Source: Gigaspora rosea
Lineage: Eukaryota; Glomeromycota; Glomeromycetes; Diversisporales; Gigasporaceae
Reading direction: 5' to 3'
DNA length: 64,000 nucleotides
NCBI GenBank assembly: GCA_003550325.1
Contig: QKWP01000606.1
Span: 191,618-255,617, forward strand
Shown piece after piece: positions 1 through 9,976 of the stretch. Both the position numbers and the translations under genes were made by a program. The stretch's first letter is position 1. Each line of letters starts with the position of its first letter. The notes beneath the pieces were generated by a model. The model was not told the origin of the DNA. It was given only the letters and a program-made list of their open reading frames with translations, and made no database searches.

Positions 1-156
1 CCTTAACTTTCACAGCTCATATATCGATGAATTTTAAAGCTCATTGTTGATGATTTAATATTCAAAAAAAAAGCTTAAATCGTAAGCTTTCTTTTGAATA
101 TTAAACCATCAACATAACTTTAAAATTTATCAAGATATGAGCTGTGAAAGTTAAGG
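1..156. repeat. Foldback (palindromic) MITE-like element
   Basis: The first ~75 bases (starting CCTTAACTTTCACAGCTCAT) are matched as reverse complement by the last ~75 (ending GAGCTGTGAAAGTTAAGG), with a short A-rich centre. The window edge cuts the flank, so no target-site duplication can be judged. No coding content is seen. Confidence 0.8.
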
Positions 157-1237
157 TATTCATTTTTTTTCAAATGTAGATCTGCCTGATTTCTATTGAC
201 AGCAGCCCATTTTATAAAAATATCAAAAAAATATTTAACCAAAATAGTTTTTGCACAAGAATTTTTTTAAAAATGCCCTACTGGAAATTAAAGCATTACG
301 ATAAAGGTAAAATTTTTTTAATTAATTAAAATTAAAAAAAAAAGAAAATTGAAACTCATATTAGTAATAATTACATTGAATTTTGTAAAGTTTTGTCTTT
401 TTTTAACATTCAATTTATAATTTTTTAATATTAGTACATGATTTTTTAGCAATTGAATGAATGTAAATATTTACAAATTCACTATGTACTAAAAAAAATT
501 TATGATGCAATTTTTATTAAATTGAATTATAATATTTTTCTCTTTTATAATCATAGAAAGTAAAAAAAACTGGTTATAATTAATTTGTTCATAAGAATAA
601 ACCTAAATAAATATAATAAAAAAATTATTTTGTGTATCAAAATTTTGAAATTGGAAAATGAAATGGGTGTATTTAGAGAATTTCATAAATAACTAAAGGA
701 TTATTATTTCAAATTTATCAAAAAATGGAATAAAGTTAATACAAAACTCATTTGAAAATAATACATTATTTATTTCTGTCAAAATTATAAATTAAATAAT
801 TGATTTTTTTTTTGATTTATAATTAACATAGTAAAATGCTATTTATTTTCAAAATATGCACTTATAAAAAAAATCAACTTTTATTCATTATGTGCATTTT
901 GTATTTTTAATGTTAAATTAACTAAAATATATGTTCAAAATAGTAAAGTTTATACTAGTAGCTCATAATAATAATAATTCTAACACAAACTAACTTATCC
1001 TAACTAATTATTAGAATAGCAAACAAGTTTGGTATAAAAATTTTACAGTAATTCATAGAAACCATAATAATTTTAATAAAACTTAATTTTAAAACATATG
1101 ATCTGTTGGGTAGGTTTGTATCCAAATTTTTTAAATAATTTATGATAAAAATTACAATAATTTTAACTCATCTTTTTTATTATTACAAAGTTTTGCATTA
1201 ATTTTTTATATAAACCACAATAGCTAATTCTTTTTTT
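157..1237. other. AT-rich gap with one dispersed repeat piece
   Basis: No credible gene is seen. At about 625-690 a tract reading TATCAAAATTTTGAAATTGG then AAAATGAAATGGG resembles the sequence that leads into the 140-bp tandem array near 62300, so it is a dispersed repeat. The rest is homopolymer-rich AT sequence. Confidence 0.6.
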
Positions 1238-1568
1238 TTAATTAAAGTGCCCGTCTTGGGACTTAGGAATTTTATTCAAGATATTAGGGCCGTCGGAATC
1301 CTCTACGGGAATACCGGCATTTGTTATATAGACGAGGTTACATCTAGCCACACGTACACTTTTGGTGTCTAATTTAAGTGGTCCGCCCAAGGGTTCCACA
1401 CTAGCTGCCATACCAGCAACCCAACTACAGGAATTGCCTATTTAAACCATCTGATCCTAGACGAGGATACATCTAGCCACACGTACACTTTTGGTGTCTA
1501 ATTTAAGTGGTCCGCCCAACGATTCCACACTAGCTGCCATACCTGCAACCCAACTACGGGAATTAGCC
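1238..1568 (-). pseudogene. Unidentified coding remnant with internal duplication
   Basis: The minus strand has a protein-like frame in a GC-richer island. From about 1445 down to the TAA at 1238-1240 it reads NSCSWVAGMAASVEPLGG, then PLKLDTKSVRVARC, then ITNAGIPVEDSDGPN and a C-terminus ending DGHF-N. A second, upstream copy of its first ~36 residues lies at 1460-1568 and runs into a TAG in the same frame (..RCILV-stop). Codon use and composition differ from the AT-rich flanks, which suggests a fragment of a real gene or transposon ORF. I do not recognise the family. Being short, without an ATG and with a stop between copies, it is most likely a dead fragment. Confidence 0.5.
1331..1568. repeat. 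Tandem duplication, two ~107-bp units
   Basis: Units at 1331-1437 and 1460-1568 both start GACGAGG(T/A)TACATCTAGCC and stay about 95% identical. A ~22-base spacer separates them. The duplication lies inside the coding remnant at 1238-1568. Confidence 0.85.
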
Positions 1569-2835
1569 AATTCTATAATTATATATATATCATCAGTTCT
1601 GTAGTAAATTTTTTATAGTAAAACTATATAAACTACAATAGCTAATTTATAATAATAAGTAAGTTTTGTAATAAAATTTTTTATAATAACTAATAATATT
1701 ATTGATTTACATCCTGCAGTTACTAAATAATAAGAGGTTTTTAAAACAAGATTTTTTAGTAATTCATAATAGAAATCACAATTTCAATCTAAATTAACAA
1801 CCTTAATTATGTATTATATACAAGTAAGTTTGTAACAAAATCTTTTATAGTAATAAATAATACTTCCAATACAACTAACTTACTTTTCATTGTTACTAAA
1901 ATAACATACAAATTTTTTAACTAAATTTTTACTATACCCATAATAGATATTACAACATTCTATTACAATACAAACCATTTTCACCTTATTTACCTTATAT
2001 CATTAGAATATCAAATATAATTTGTAAAAAAATTTTTCAAAAATATTTTTTAGCACTTTTGGCTTACTAGCATTCTTTTATTACATAATAGATCATATCT
2101 ATTCTTTTTAATTGAAGTATCTAAAATAATTTATTTATCTCTTTTTATCTTTTTATTTGTGCTAATCTAACTCTTGTCAATATATTTAATTCAATAAATT
2201 AAAGTTATTAAATTGATATAATAAATACTAAATTTGAAGCAAAATTCAAAATAATACTCTTATACTTTATTTAGTAGTATAAGTGTTAGTTTTTGGAAAA
2301 TTATTTCAAAATATAGATTTTAAATTTTGGTCTTTACCAAAGATACCAATAGCATTTTATTTATACTTGTAGTAAATAAAATTATTTATAATGCAACTTA
2401 AATATTTTTAAATCTGAAATTATTTTATTTAATTAGCTATTACTTTCATACTTTCTATACTTTCTATAATATAAAGCATAAAGGTTTTTAAATACAAATT
2501 ACTATATATTAGAAAACCTATGTGCAATAAAGAACTCCAAACCTTAGATCAAATTATGAGCAATTATCTCAAGTAATCTATCATACCAGATTCAACTACT
2601 AACACTAGTAACCACATACACACATCATGTATATTTTAATATACACTTATTCTATACAAATTAACCTATACCAATAACTTTTACGACACAAGATTATTAC
2701 TAAATGCAACATAAAATCAAAAAATATTACCATTTATACATATTATATATGCTAACATATAATAAATATATATATTACTATTTATATCTTATAAAACGTG
2801 GTACTGGAAAAGAATACTGGCTAGTTATTATATAT
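1569..2835. other. AT-rich intergenic DNA
   Basis: I see no open frame with protein-like composition, no RNA gene and no clear inverted repeat here. Confidence 0.5.
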
Positions 2836-3290
2836 AATTTTTATTACCACAAGTAGTAAATATTACTACACGTAGTATTTATTACTACATGTAGTAAATA
2901 TTACTACATGTAGAATTTATTACCACAAGTAGTAAATATTACTACATGTAGTATTTATTTTTACTACTATATGTAGTATTTATTACTAAATATAATTATT
3001 ATTATTATAAATAAACACGTTATATTTTATTATTTTTTTGTTATTTTTTTTAAGTTTCGTCAGGCATCACTAATTACTACATATTGCTACATGTAGTAAG
3101 TAATTCTACATTACTACATATTACTACATGTAGTAAGTAATAATACATTACTACATATTACTACATGTAGTAAGTAATACTACATTACTACATATTACTA
3201 CAAGTAGTAAGTAATTATTACAATTACGGTTTAAAAAAGACTATGTAGTAATATATGTAGTAAATATAATTGTAGTAATTAGCCATTTAT
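2836..3290. repeat. Palindromic microsatellite, (AT)TACTACATGTAGTA units
   Basis: A cluster of more than a dozen copies of the 14-16 base palindrome TTACTACATGTAGTAA (variant ACAAGTAGT), separated by short AT spacers. A break at about 3000-3070 contains no copies. In the second half the period is about 40-45 bases (TACTACATATTACTACATGT). Each unit is its own inverted repeat, so the tract could form many small cruciforms. Confidence 0.85.
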
Positions 3291-3334
3291 GACGCCAATC
3301 ACTAAACTAATATATATAACCTTAATAACATGCG

Positions 3335-3810
3335 TTAGAGAGTCGCATGTACTGTCCCATCCAGAGGTTCAGCAACCCAACAAATGATACAAGGTATTAA
3401 ATAATCTAGCTGAAAATCAAGTCCTATCGCATACACTTGTATTTGTTGTGAGTTAAATATATGGCCAATGGCATCTTTCTGTTTTTCAAGTAATGAGAAC
3501 AATCGTTGTACTTCAACGTACGCGCTAGAAGAAGTTCCAGAAGAAATACTTTGATGGACTGAAATAAACTTTGTAACTTCCATAAAATTGGTATAGCCCC
3601 AAGAATTTGCATCTTTGCTACCTTTAGTAATAGGTGCAAGCACAGAAAGCTGAATATCGTTGAAAACGTCACTATCAATAATATTATAAGTTTTTTTTTG
3701 CATTTGTGTCGGTTTGAACTATGTTAATATTTTCCTTCAAGTCAACCAATGATTTCTTTTCACCTAAATTTTCTCCATTCTGATTACTTTTTTTTTCCTG
3801 AGATTGTCTT
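3335..3810 (-). pseudogene. Unidentified protein remnant, frameshifted
   Basis: A 122-residue frame (3335-3703) begins MQKKTYNIIDSDVFNDIQLS and ends EPLDGTVHATL. Just upstream on the same strand a second frame reads NGENLGEKKSLVDLKEN and runs into the same A-run (nine A's near 3695) one frame off. The simplest reading is one gene split by a slippage frameshift in poly-A and then disrupted upstream by the element at 3819. Its composition (FISVHQSISS, YAIGLDFQLDYLIPC) looks protein-like. I do not recognise the family. It follows the kinase-TLDc pseudogene on the same strand with a ~215-base gap, but nothing links them in function. Confidence 0.4.
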
Positions 3811-3993
3811 GTTATAATTAGTGTTCTGACCCGGGTAAGTACCACCCGGGTCACCCGCGGGTGGGCGGGTGACCCGGGTTGAATATGGCCCACCCGGGTG
3901 GTCAACCCGCGGGTCACCCGTGGGTCACCCACATGGGTGACCCGGGTGACCCGGGTTGGGATTTTCGTGACGGGTCAGAACACTAGTTATAAT
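3811..3993. mobile_element. hAT-type MITE with CCCGGGT subterminal repeats
   Basis: The element at 3819-3985 has terminal inverted repeats TAGTGTTCTGACCCG / CGGGTCAGAACACTA. It is flanked by a perfect 8-bp duplication GTTATAAT (3811-3818 and 3986-3993). An 8-bp TSD with TA(G/A)-type ends is the hAT signature. The interior is very GC-rich and made of reiterated CCCGGGT/ACCCGCGGG motifs, unlike everything around it. Confidence 0.85.
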
Positions 3994-4024
3994 ATACCGT
4001 TATATATATCTAGTAATTTAATAC

Positions 4025-6382
4025 TCATTTATTAGCAGGTGTTGGAGGTGCCGGAATAATCAGCTCTTTATATAAATCGGCATTAGTTCTAATAGTGACT
4101 GGTGAAATTTGATTATCTTCAAATAAATATATAATTCAATATTTCTCTTAGTAAAAACTTAGCAGACGTATTAAAATAAGTACTGACAATTACCTATTTG
4201 ATTTTTAGATGAAGTGCTTTTGTTTCTTTCTGAATTATTATACGCACTTAAATTTCCAGTTTGTTGAAACTCTTTAGACGTTTTTATGACCATGAAAACC
4301 TCATATTCTTCTACCGAAAAGCAAGCTTCCGATTCTCTAATTGGCTTTTCATAATACCAGCGATAGCAAGAACACCCTTCATTATCAAAATTTTCCTCCA
4401 TCCGTAAATCGCTTCGAAAATATGGTCCATAAGATATTGATGTCTTAATCGATTCATGGTTCTTTGCTCTACTAAGTACAGATTTATCTGAGTTATCAAA
4501 AAATTTAAAAAGAAAACTTTGATCTGTGTAATGATATCTTTCTTCATTTGGGGATTCCCAGCTAAATGGATTATATCCACCCAAAATTTCATTCTCATCC
4601 TTAACCTTCAAGATTGTTAAAGTAGACCCTTTATTATCACATTTTTTATGGAAGTCTGCCGGGGTAAATCCATCACGACTACCTTTAAGTAGCAGTTTAA
4701 ATTCATAATTGTAGGATTTTGTTGAAAAACGCCTTAAAAGATTAAATTTAAGCTTTTTGGGGAGTTTGATCAATCCATTTAGCAATAAGGTCAAACTTTT
4801 CCTTTTTTATTATATATTCTTTAGGTTCTTCTTGTGAATCAAGTTTAAATTCATCAGAGACTGTTGATATAAGTGGTGACGAAACTTCTCAATCAGAATG
4901 TGCTTCCGATGACAATTCAGATTCATCGGAATTTGTTGAAGGAGCCTCATGCGATGGTAACTTTAAATGTTCTCGAGATTCCGATTCATCGTTCCCTTCT
5001 GAAAGATGTTGAAGAATTTCAAACGCTTCTTGAATAATAGGTCGGTTGCTAGGTTCCTCATCCCAGCAATGTGTATAGAGGTCAATATATTCTTTTGGCG
5101 TACCCTCCACTGGCGCCTCCCTCATTTGATTAAAAATCTTAAATATTACTTCATCCCTGCTTGTACAGGACGCAAAAGGTGGCCGACCGCTTGAAATTTC
5201 CCAGAGAAGAACTCCAAAACTGAAGACGACCGATTTTTCATCACGCTGATACTTGTGATTGGCAAGGTATTTCGTGTCCATATAAGCGTGTACACCAGGA
5301 TCTGTATCACCTCTTGTAGTCATTTGGTTTGTCCATTCTTTAGATATACCAAAATCTGCTATCATCATTCTTCCATCATGCACTAATATCTTCTTAGAAT
5401 GCTATAATAATAGATAATATTTAGCTTGTTAAATTTTTTTCAAGTTTTCTGTTTGTAGTCCTTATTTTACATAAATCCCATGATTATAAATAAAAACCGC
5501 ATTCATATGCATTTATAATTAAAGCTAGTTTAACGAAATTAGTATTGAAATTCCATAAAAATTAAAATATAACTTAAGTGCGGATCTATAGAACCCATAT
5601 TTATAGATTTTGTACTGTAGTAAATAGAATTTACGTGTATACTGAATATTTATACCAACAATGAACCTGTCAAATGTAAATCTATAAACAATAGAGCTCC
5701 GTAAAATATACCGAAGAAGCATGGGATTTGGTATAATTAATTTGAAAAAGAGATAAACTTTTAAATTTTTTAATAATCTCACCAGGTCTCTATGAATAAT
5801 TTTTTCTTGACTCTCGTGCAAATGTATTAGACCCTTCGCAATTCTATTGCCATACGTGTAAATTGCCATTATTCGCATATTGCAAGATTAAATAATATTG
5901 ACCGGTTTCATCATCTTTAGTTACTCCATGAAATTGATTAATATTAGGATGATAGTGCTTCGTAATATTAAACAGAATCTGAAGCTATATATATATATAT
6001 TGTGCGTATATATAAGTAAATAATGTACAGTATTTATTTAATGCACTCACTTCTCGAAATACCTTTGCATTGAATAAATAAATATATATTCATAATACAA
6101 AAGTATCACTGTAGATGATATTGAGAGAATGTGATTTAAATTTTCATATAATAAGGGCCATATATTACAAACCTCTTTTACAAATTCCCGGACACCTGTG
6201 GTTTTCCCATTCCCAACTTTAAGACTTTTTAATGCAACTTTCAATCTGCGACGTCTCCAGCTTGCCTTTTATATTGTGGCATATCCGCCTTCACCAATTT
6301 TTTCGACGTTTGTGAATTCATCATAATTATAAAAATGGATTTTAGAATCTTTAATCGTTTTTTGAATCAAAGAATCATCCAT
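4025..6382 (-). pseudogene. Kinase-TLDc fusion gene, decayed paralog
   Basis: This is a paralog of the intact gene at 9977-12162 with the same introns. Exon 1 is 6173-6382 (ATG, then IGEGGYATI and VALKSLK), exon 2 is 5783-5984 (HPNINQFHGV, HRDL) and exon 3 is 4194-5401 (HSKKILVHDG, ADFG, then TLDc). A likely last exon (4025-4116) adds DNQISPVTIRTNADLYKE. Damage: TAA at 6269-6271 replaces the expected Glu in the glycine-loop strand. About 50 bases are lost, with a frameshift, in exon 2 after NNGNL. TGA lies at 4889-4891. A frameshift near 4750 splits the linker from the TLDc part. The conserved DVYSFG motif has become VVFSFG. The TLDc segment keeps GSRDGFTPADFH, GGYNPFSW and EEYEVF. The family fold predicts a cytoplasmic Ser/Thr or dual-specificity kinase, but this copy cannot make one. 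Confidence 0.9.
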
Positions 6383-6530
6383 TTTGTAAATGGATTATCG
6401 TTTATCATTTATGTCAAGATACACATTAGGAAATAATTTTTCTACAAAATACTTCTGTACAACACCTCACCATGATTTCTAATAGTGATTAGTGTAACTG
6501 TTCACATCTTTAACGAATAAACAGAGGGCA
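6383..6530 (-). promoter_or_regulatory. Upstream region shared by kinase-TLDc paralogs
   Basis: The first ~150 bases upstream of this kinase ATG align with those upstream of the intact paralog (12163-12320). Shared pieces include ATTTTGTAAAT before the start, a TTTATGTCA block, TACACATTA and CTTTAACGAATAA. This shows the duplication included 5' flanking DNA. A promoter role is inferred; I see no defined element. Confidence 0.35.
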
Positions 6531-6564
6531 CATGATATAATAATTCCATTAATATATAAATCTT

Positions 6565-6665
6565 TAAACGATAGTTTGGTGTACAAACCTCTGTGTATCT
6601 CGAAACAACTTTTAATACTCTCAAATTTTAAAATAGGTTATTTATCGTTACGGGGGAAGCTAATA
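6565..6665. repeat. Duplicated flank segment (partner at 8240-8330)
   Basis: ACTCTCAAATTTTAAAATAG followed by a TTATTTATCGTTACG-like tract recurs near 8290-8325 with substitutions, including the preceding GTATxTCGAAACA. It is a dispersed or duplicated upstream segment with no coding content. Confidence 0.5.
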
Positions 6666-6869
6666 GTATTTAAAATACCATTCTAAAAAATTCCGTTAGC
6701 TAATCAAATTTCGAGATCAGATGTAACGTAAAAAAAACGTAAAAAAACCAAAACAATCCAAACATCATTCATAACTTAAAATTTTGCCGTTCTTCTCCTT
6801 CTGTGTACTAACTATAGTAGAACAGGATGAAGCCAGTGTTGCGAGGTCGCTTTGGAGATCGGGTTAGTG

Positions 6870-6990
6870 TAGGGTGAAATCCGCATTTTATTATGTTTTT
6901 ATTATAATAAAATCGGATTTCACTATAATATTGATCATAGCAGATTTCACTATTTCACAACTCAGGTTTCACCCTGCTATATTATAATTA
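6870..6990. repeat. Small inverted-repeat element (TAGGGTGAAATC)
   Basis: TAGGGTGAAATCCGCATTTT is matched by AAAATCGGATTTCAC about 30 bases on, and again by GGTTTCACCCTGCTA at the right end. This resembles a short foldback MITE. No TSD is recognised. Confidence 0.45.
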
Positions 6991-7098
6991 TCGAAATTGC
7001 AGTAAATTTTCGATAATAAGATGTGGTTTTTGATAATATAATTTTCAGCCAGTATATTGCTTTTGGGTAATCTTAGGACGAATGTATTTGTTGCATCC

Positions 7099-7229
7099 TG
7101 TAACACGCGTATTGTAACATCCCAATTAGTACAACCAATAAAAACAACTAAAAATCCGCGTAACCAAAACCCTAACTCTAACTGCTATTGGCTAATACGA
7201 GGATGTTACATGTCACAGGCTGTTACAAG
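7099..7229. repeat. Inverted-repeat element (GTAACATCC ends)
   Basis: CTGTAACAC..GTAACATCC at the left is mirrored by GGATGTTAC..CTGTTACA at the right (~26-base imperfect arms). The centre contains CCAATAAAAAC and GCTATTGG. It is MITE-like. Confidence 0.5.
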
Positions 7230-7525
7230 AACATTTATTCTTAATCTTATATCTGATAATGGTTGAAATTTTGATTCTCGAAAAACTACATTTTTATTAC
7301 CGAAAAATAATTATCGAAATTTCATCACAAAATTTATCACGTGTCCTAATTTTCAAATCAGTTGTATCGGTATCTGAAATTCGATACACTTCTAAATTAT
7401 ACTTTCCGTATAAATCCCAAAAATGTAATTTCGTATTTGATTGAAATTTGGTCGAATTAAACTTAATGCGGGCCATTATTCAAACAATGCTTCTAGACGT
7501 TATTTTGCTTTATACAGTCTATCAT

Positions 7526-7562
7526 CCGTTCCTGGTTTAGCGCGACTGCGTCGCGCAGCCAC
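7526..7562 (-). repeat. GC hairpin followed by CTAA, Helitron-3'-end-like
   Basis: Read on the minus strand, a stem CTGCG-cga-CGCAG (7546-7558) is followed by five bases and CTAA (7540-7537). The same sequence in opposite orientation lies at 30189-30210. Both resemble the hairpin + GTCGTG + CTAG at 56495-56525. However, both copies share a further CCAGGAAC beyond CTAA, and the next base is A rather than T, so the exact terminus is unsure. Confidence 0.45.
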
Positions 7563-7763
7563 TTATTTGTTAATTTGATCAAGACAAAAGTTCCCGGAGT
7601 TTTTGTTAGATAAATTAAATATATTAAGATTTTATTTCTTAATATATATATGATTATATATTTATATGTATAAATTATATAGCTTATATTTTATAAATAT
7701 ATATTTGTATAAATTTATAAATATTATTAAATAAAAAAAAATTTAAATTAATTAAATTACGGT

Positions 7764-7862
7764 TTTACTAAATCACACCACTGGTGCTCAACACCACAAT
7801 GATTTTCACCAATCAAATTTTTTAAATGCTGGTGTTGGGCACCAGTGGTGCGATTTAGTACT
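7764..7862. mobile_element. Short MITE with TA target duplication
   Basis: Terminal inverted repeats CTAAATCACACCACTGGTG / CACCAGTGGTGCGATTTAG (one mismatch) are flanked by TA on both sides. The whole element is about 91 bases and has no coding capacity. TA duplication fits Tc1/mariner-type mobilisation. Confidence 0.7.
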
Positions 7863-8936
7863 ACTGTTAAATTATATCTAAAATAATTAATTTTCAAATA
7901 TTAATACAATAAACTACATTATTAATATATTACTAATTTGATATATTAAATATTTATTATTAATATAAGATTTAAATATTATATTAATTGTAATATAAAC
8001 TAATATTAAAAATAAAAATAAAAATATAACTACTAAAGCAACTTTATTATATAAATACTATACGTACTGTTCGTACTGTAGCAAAAAAATTTGGACATCA
8101 TATAAATGGCAAATCACTAATTAAAACCCCATATGAATTAAAAAATATATAAGAGTTTAGTTTCAGTTTATGAAGGGAGAACTGGTTGATAGTATTTATC
8201 CATTAAATATGTATTTATAAATCTTAAACAGTAATAGTAATTTTGATTGCAAATTTGGTATACAATACTTTATGTATTTCGAAACAGCACTCAAATTTTA
8301 AAATAGACTATTTATTGTTACAGATACAAAATTAAATTTTAATAGGTTAGGGTTTTTGGAAAGGTTTCAGATAGGTTTTTTTTGGTTTCGGGTAGAGTTT
8401 AAGAGTTTCAGATAAACTTCGGATGCTTTATGTTTCGGCGAAACCCGAAACTTACGGATTTGGCTCTAGTCGGTTCCAATTTTTTTCGGCTTCGGGACCT
8501 TATTTGGATTTTCAGTTCTTTGGAACCGGTTCTTGTGGAACACTAACAGCAACGCACGGGACAATCGGTCACGTGATTTTTCTATTCCAAACATTAAATG
8601 CCGACACCTCATGTATTCGATATTATTTTTTTTTTAAAAAAAAAAGGCTAAAACTTTTTACAGGCAAAATTTTTTTAAAGGACCGATCAATAACTTCATG
8701 CACAGGACTGCTTTCTACAAAATTAATGATTAGTTTTCAGGTTTTCAAGTGAAAAATAAAAAAAAAATACTGTTGTCGAAATACATAAATTTCATTGGCC
8801 AGCCATGATTACGAGAAAATTAATATAAGCATCCGGCGCCATATAAAATATAAAATATGACATAAACCTCCAATCCTTATTACCACAATTATTTCACTTA
8901 CTATCAATTCACTAAATTTATTTTCGTGGACAATTA
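7863..8936. other. Intergenic, with a GGTTTCGG/CCGAAACC-rich patch
   Basis: Mostly AT-rich. At about 8340-8565 there is a tract of reiterated GGTTTCGGG/CCCGAAAC and GGTTCC/GGAACC ending in GTTCTTGTGGAACACTA, which resembles a hAT right terminus. I could not find a matching left end or TSD, so it may be a truncated element. An in-frame 109-codon run across it is probably not a gene. Confidence 0.4.
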
Positions 8937-9769
8937 TTTTATTTTAGGGATGTTACGGTCCGGCAAGGACCGCGGTCTGGACCAGTCTTTTGGACCGGTC
9001 CAAGCGGTCCACGGTCCATAAATTGGGACCAGTCCAGATCGGTCCGTCCGTAATATATATTTTATGCATTACTTTAAATACATAACTATGCGATTGAGGC
9101 TAAATCAAACTTGTTCTAAAATAATATTGCAAGCACATTCTTCAGTCGAAATCGATTTATGTGTTTTACATTACCCCCCCCCCCCCCTAGTAAAAAAAAT
9201 TTTTGATAAATATACATAGGCTACGGAACACTTCGAAAAATTTATATAGTCACGGAAAAATTCGGGAAAATTTTTTTTTTTTTGAAAAAAAAAATTTTAA
9301 AAATTTTACTATGTGAACCACCCCCTCCCCCCCTCCTGGAGGGGAGAGGGGGGTAATTTAAAACACATAATCAACTTGGTCTGGCCTTACTGGAATTGGT
9401 TTTCGTGTATAACTTTAATTGCTAAAAACTGAATTAAGGTTAAAAATTTACTGGTTCCTGACAACTCAAACAGGATAATTTCTATATCCGTTTCTATCTT
9501 TTTATTACAAATAATTATACTTTTACATTTTTATTTATATAAAAAAAAACATTATACTGTATAATAATATAGTTCATTCAATTCGTGTGTTTCGATAGTC
9601 AAAATTCAATCCTATTGGCTGCAGGTAGTCCGGTCCTTGGACCGGACTAAAATAGGACCAGTCCATGGACCGGTTTATGAAATTTGGTCCGGTTTGTGGT
9701 CCGCTGCTCGGACCCGGTCTTTTGAACCGAGACCAGACCAGGACGGACCGTAACATCCCTATTTTATTT
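8937..9769. mobile_element. Non-autonomous hAT element (817 bp)
   Basis: The element at 8945-9761 starts TAGGGATGTTACGGTCCG and ends CGGACCGTAACATCCCTA. A perfect 8-bp TSD TTTTATTT lies at 8937-8944 and 9762-9769. Subterminal regions are full of GGTCC/GGACC repeats (ACCAGTC, GGACCGGTCC), plausibly transposase binding sites. No transposase frame is present. A smaller TA-flanked element sits inside it. Confidence 0.9.
9159..9371. mobile_element. Nested MITE inside the hAT element
   Basis: TGTGTTTTACATTACCCCC at the left mirrors GGGGGGTAATTTAAAACACA at the right, flanked by TA. The interior holds long C-, T- and A-runs and a short CTCCTGGAGGGGAG palindrome. It sits entirely within the 8945-9761 hAT, so it inserted later. 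Confidence 0.7.
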
Positions 9770-9976
9770 GCATAAATTTTATCAATATAGTACAATAAAT
9801 ATCAGAAACATAGTGAATTGCAGTATGAAAACTATGAAAAATATATGTTTTAATTCTAATAATAAATGATTATACGTATAAATGATTATATAAATGAAAA
9901 TATAAATGTTTTAAGATAAATGGTCAACATGAATGAAAATTATTTATACAATATATAAATTGATTTTTTTTATTCT

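Noticed and set aside
3684-3932. 82-codon minus-strand frame starting MGDPRVTRGLTTR
   Set aside because: Its first half is only translated hAT-MITE repeat (CCCGGGT units). Only the tail (NGENLGEKKSLV..) looks coding, and that is covered by the 3335-3810 remnant.
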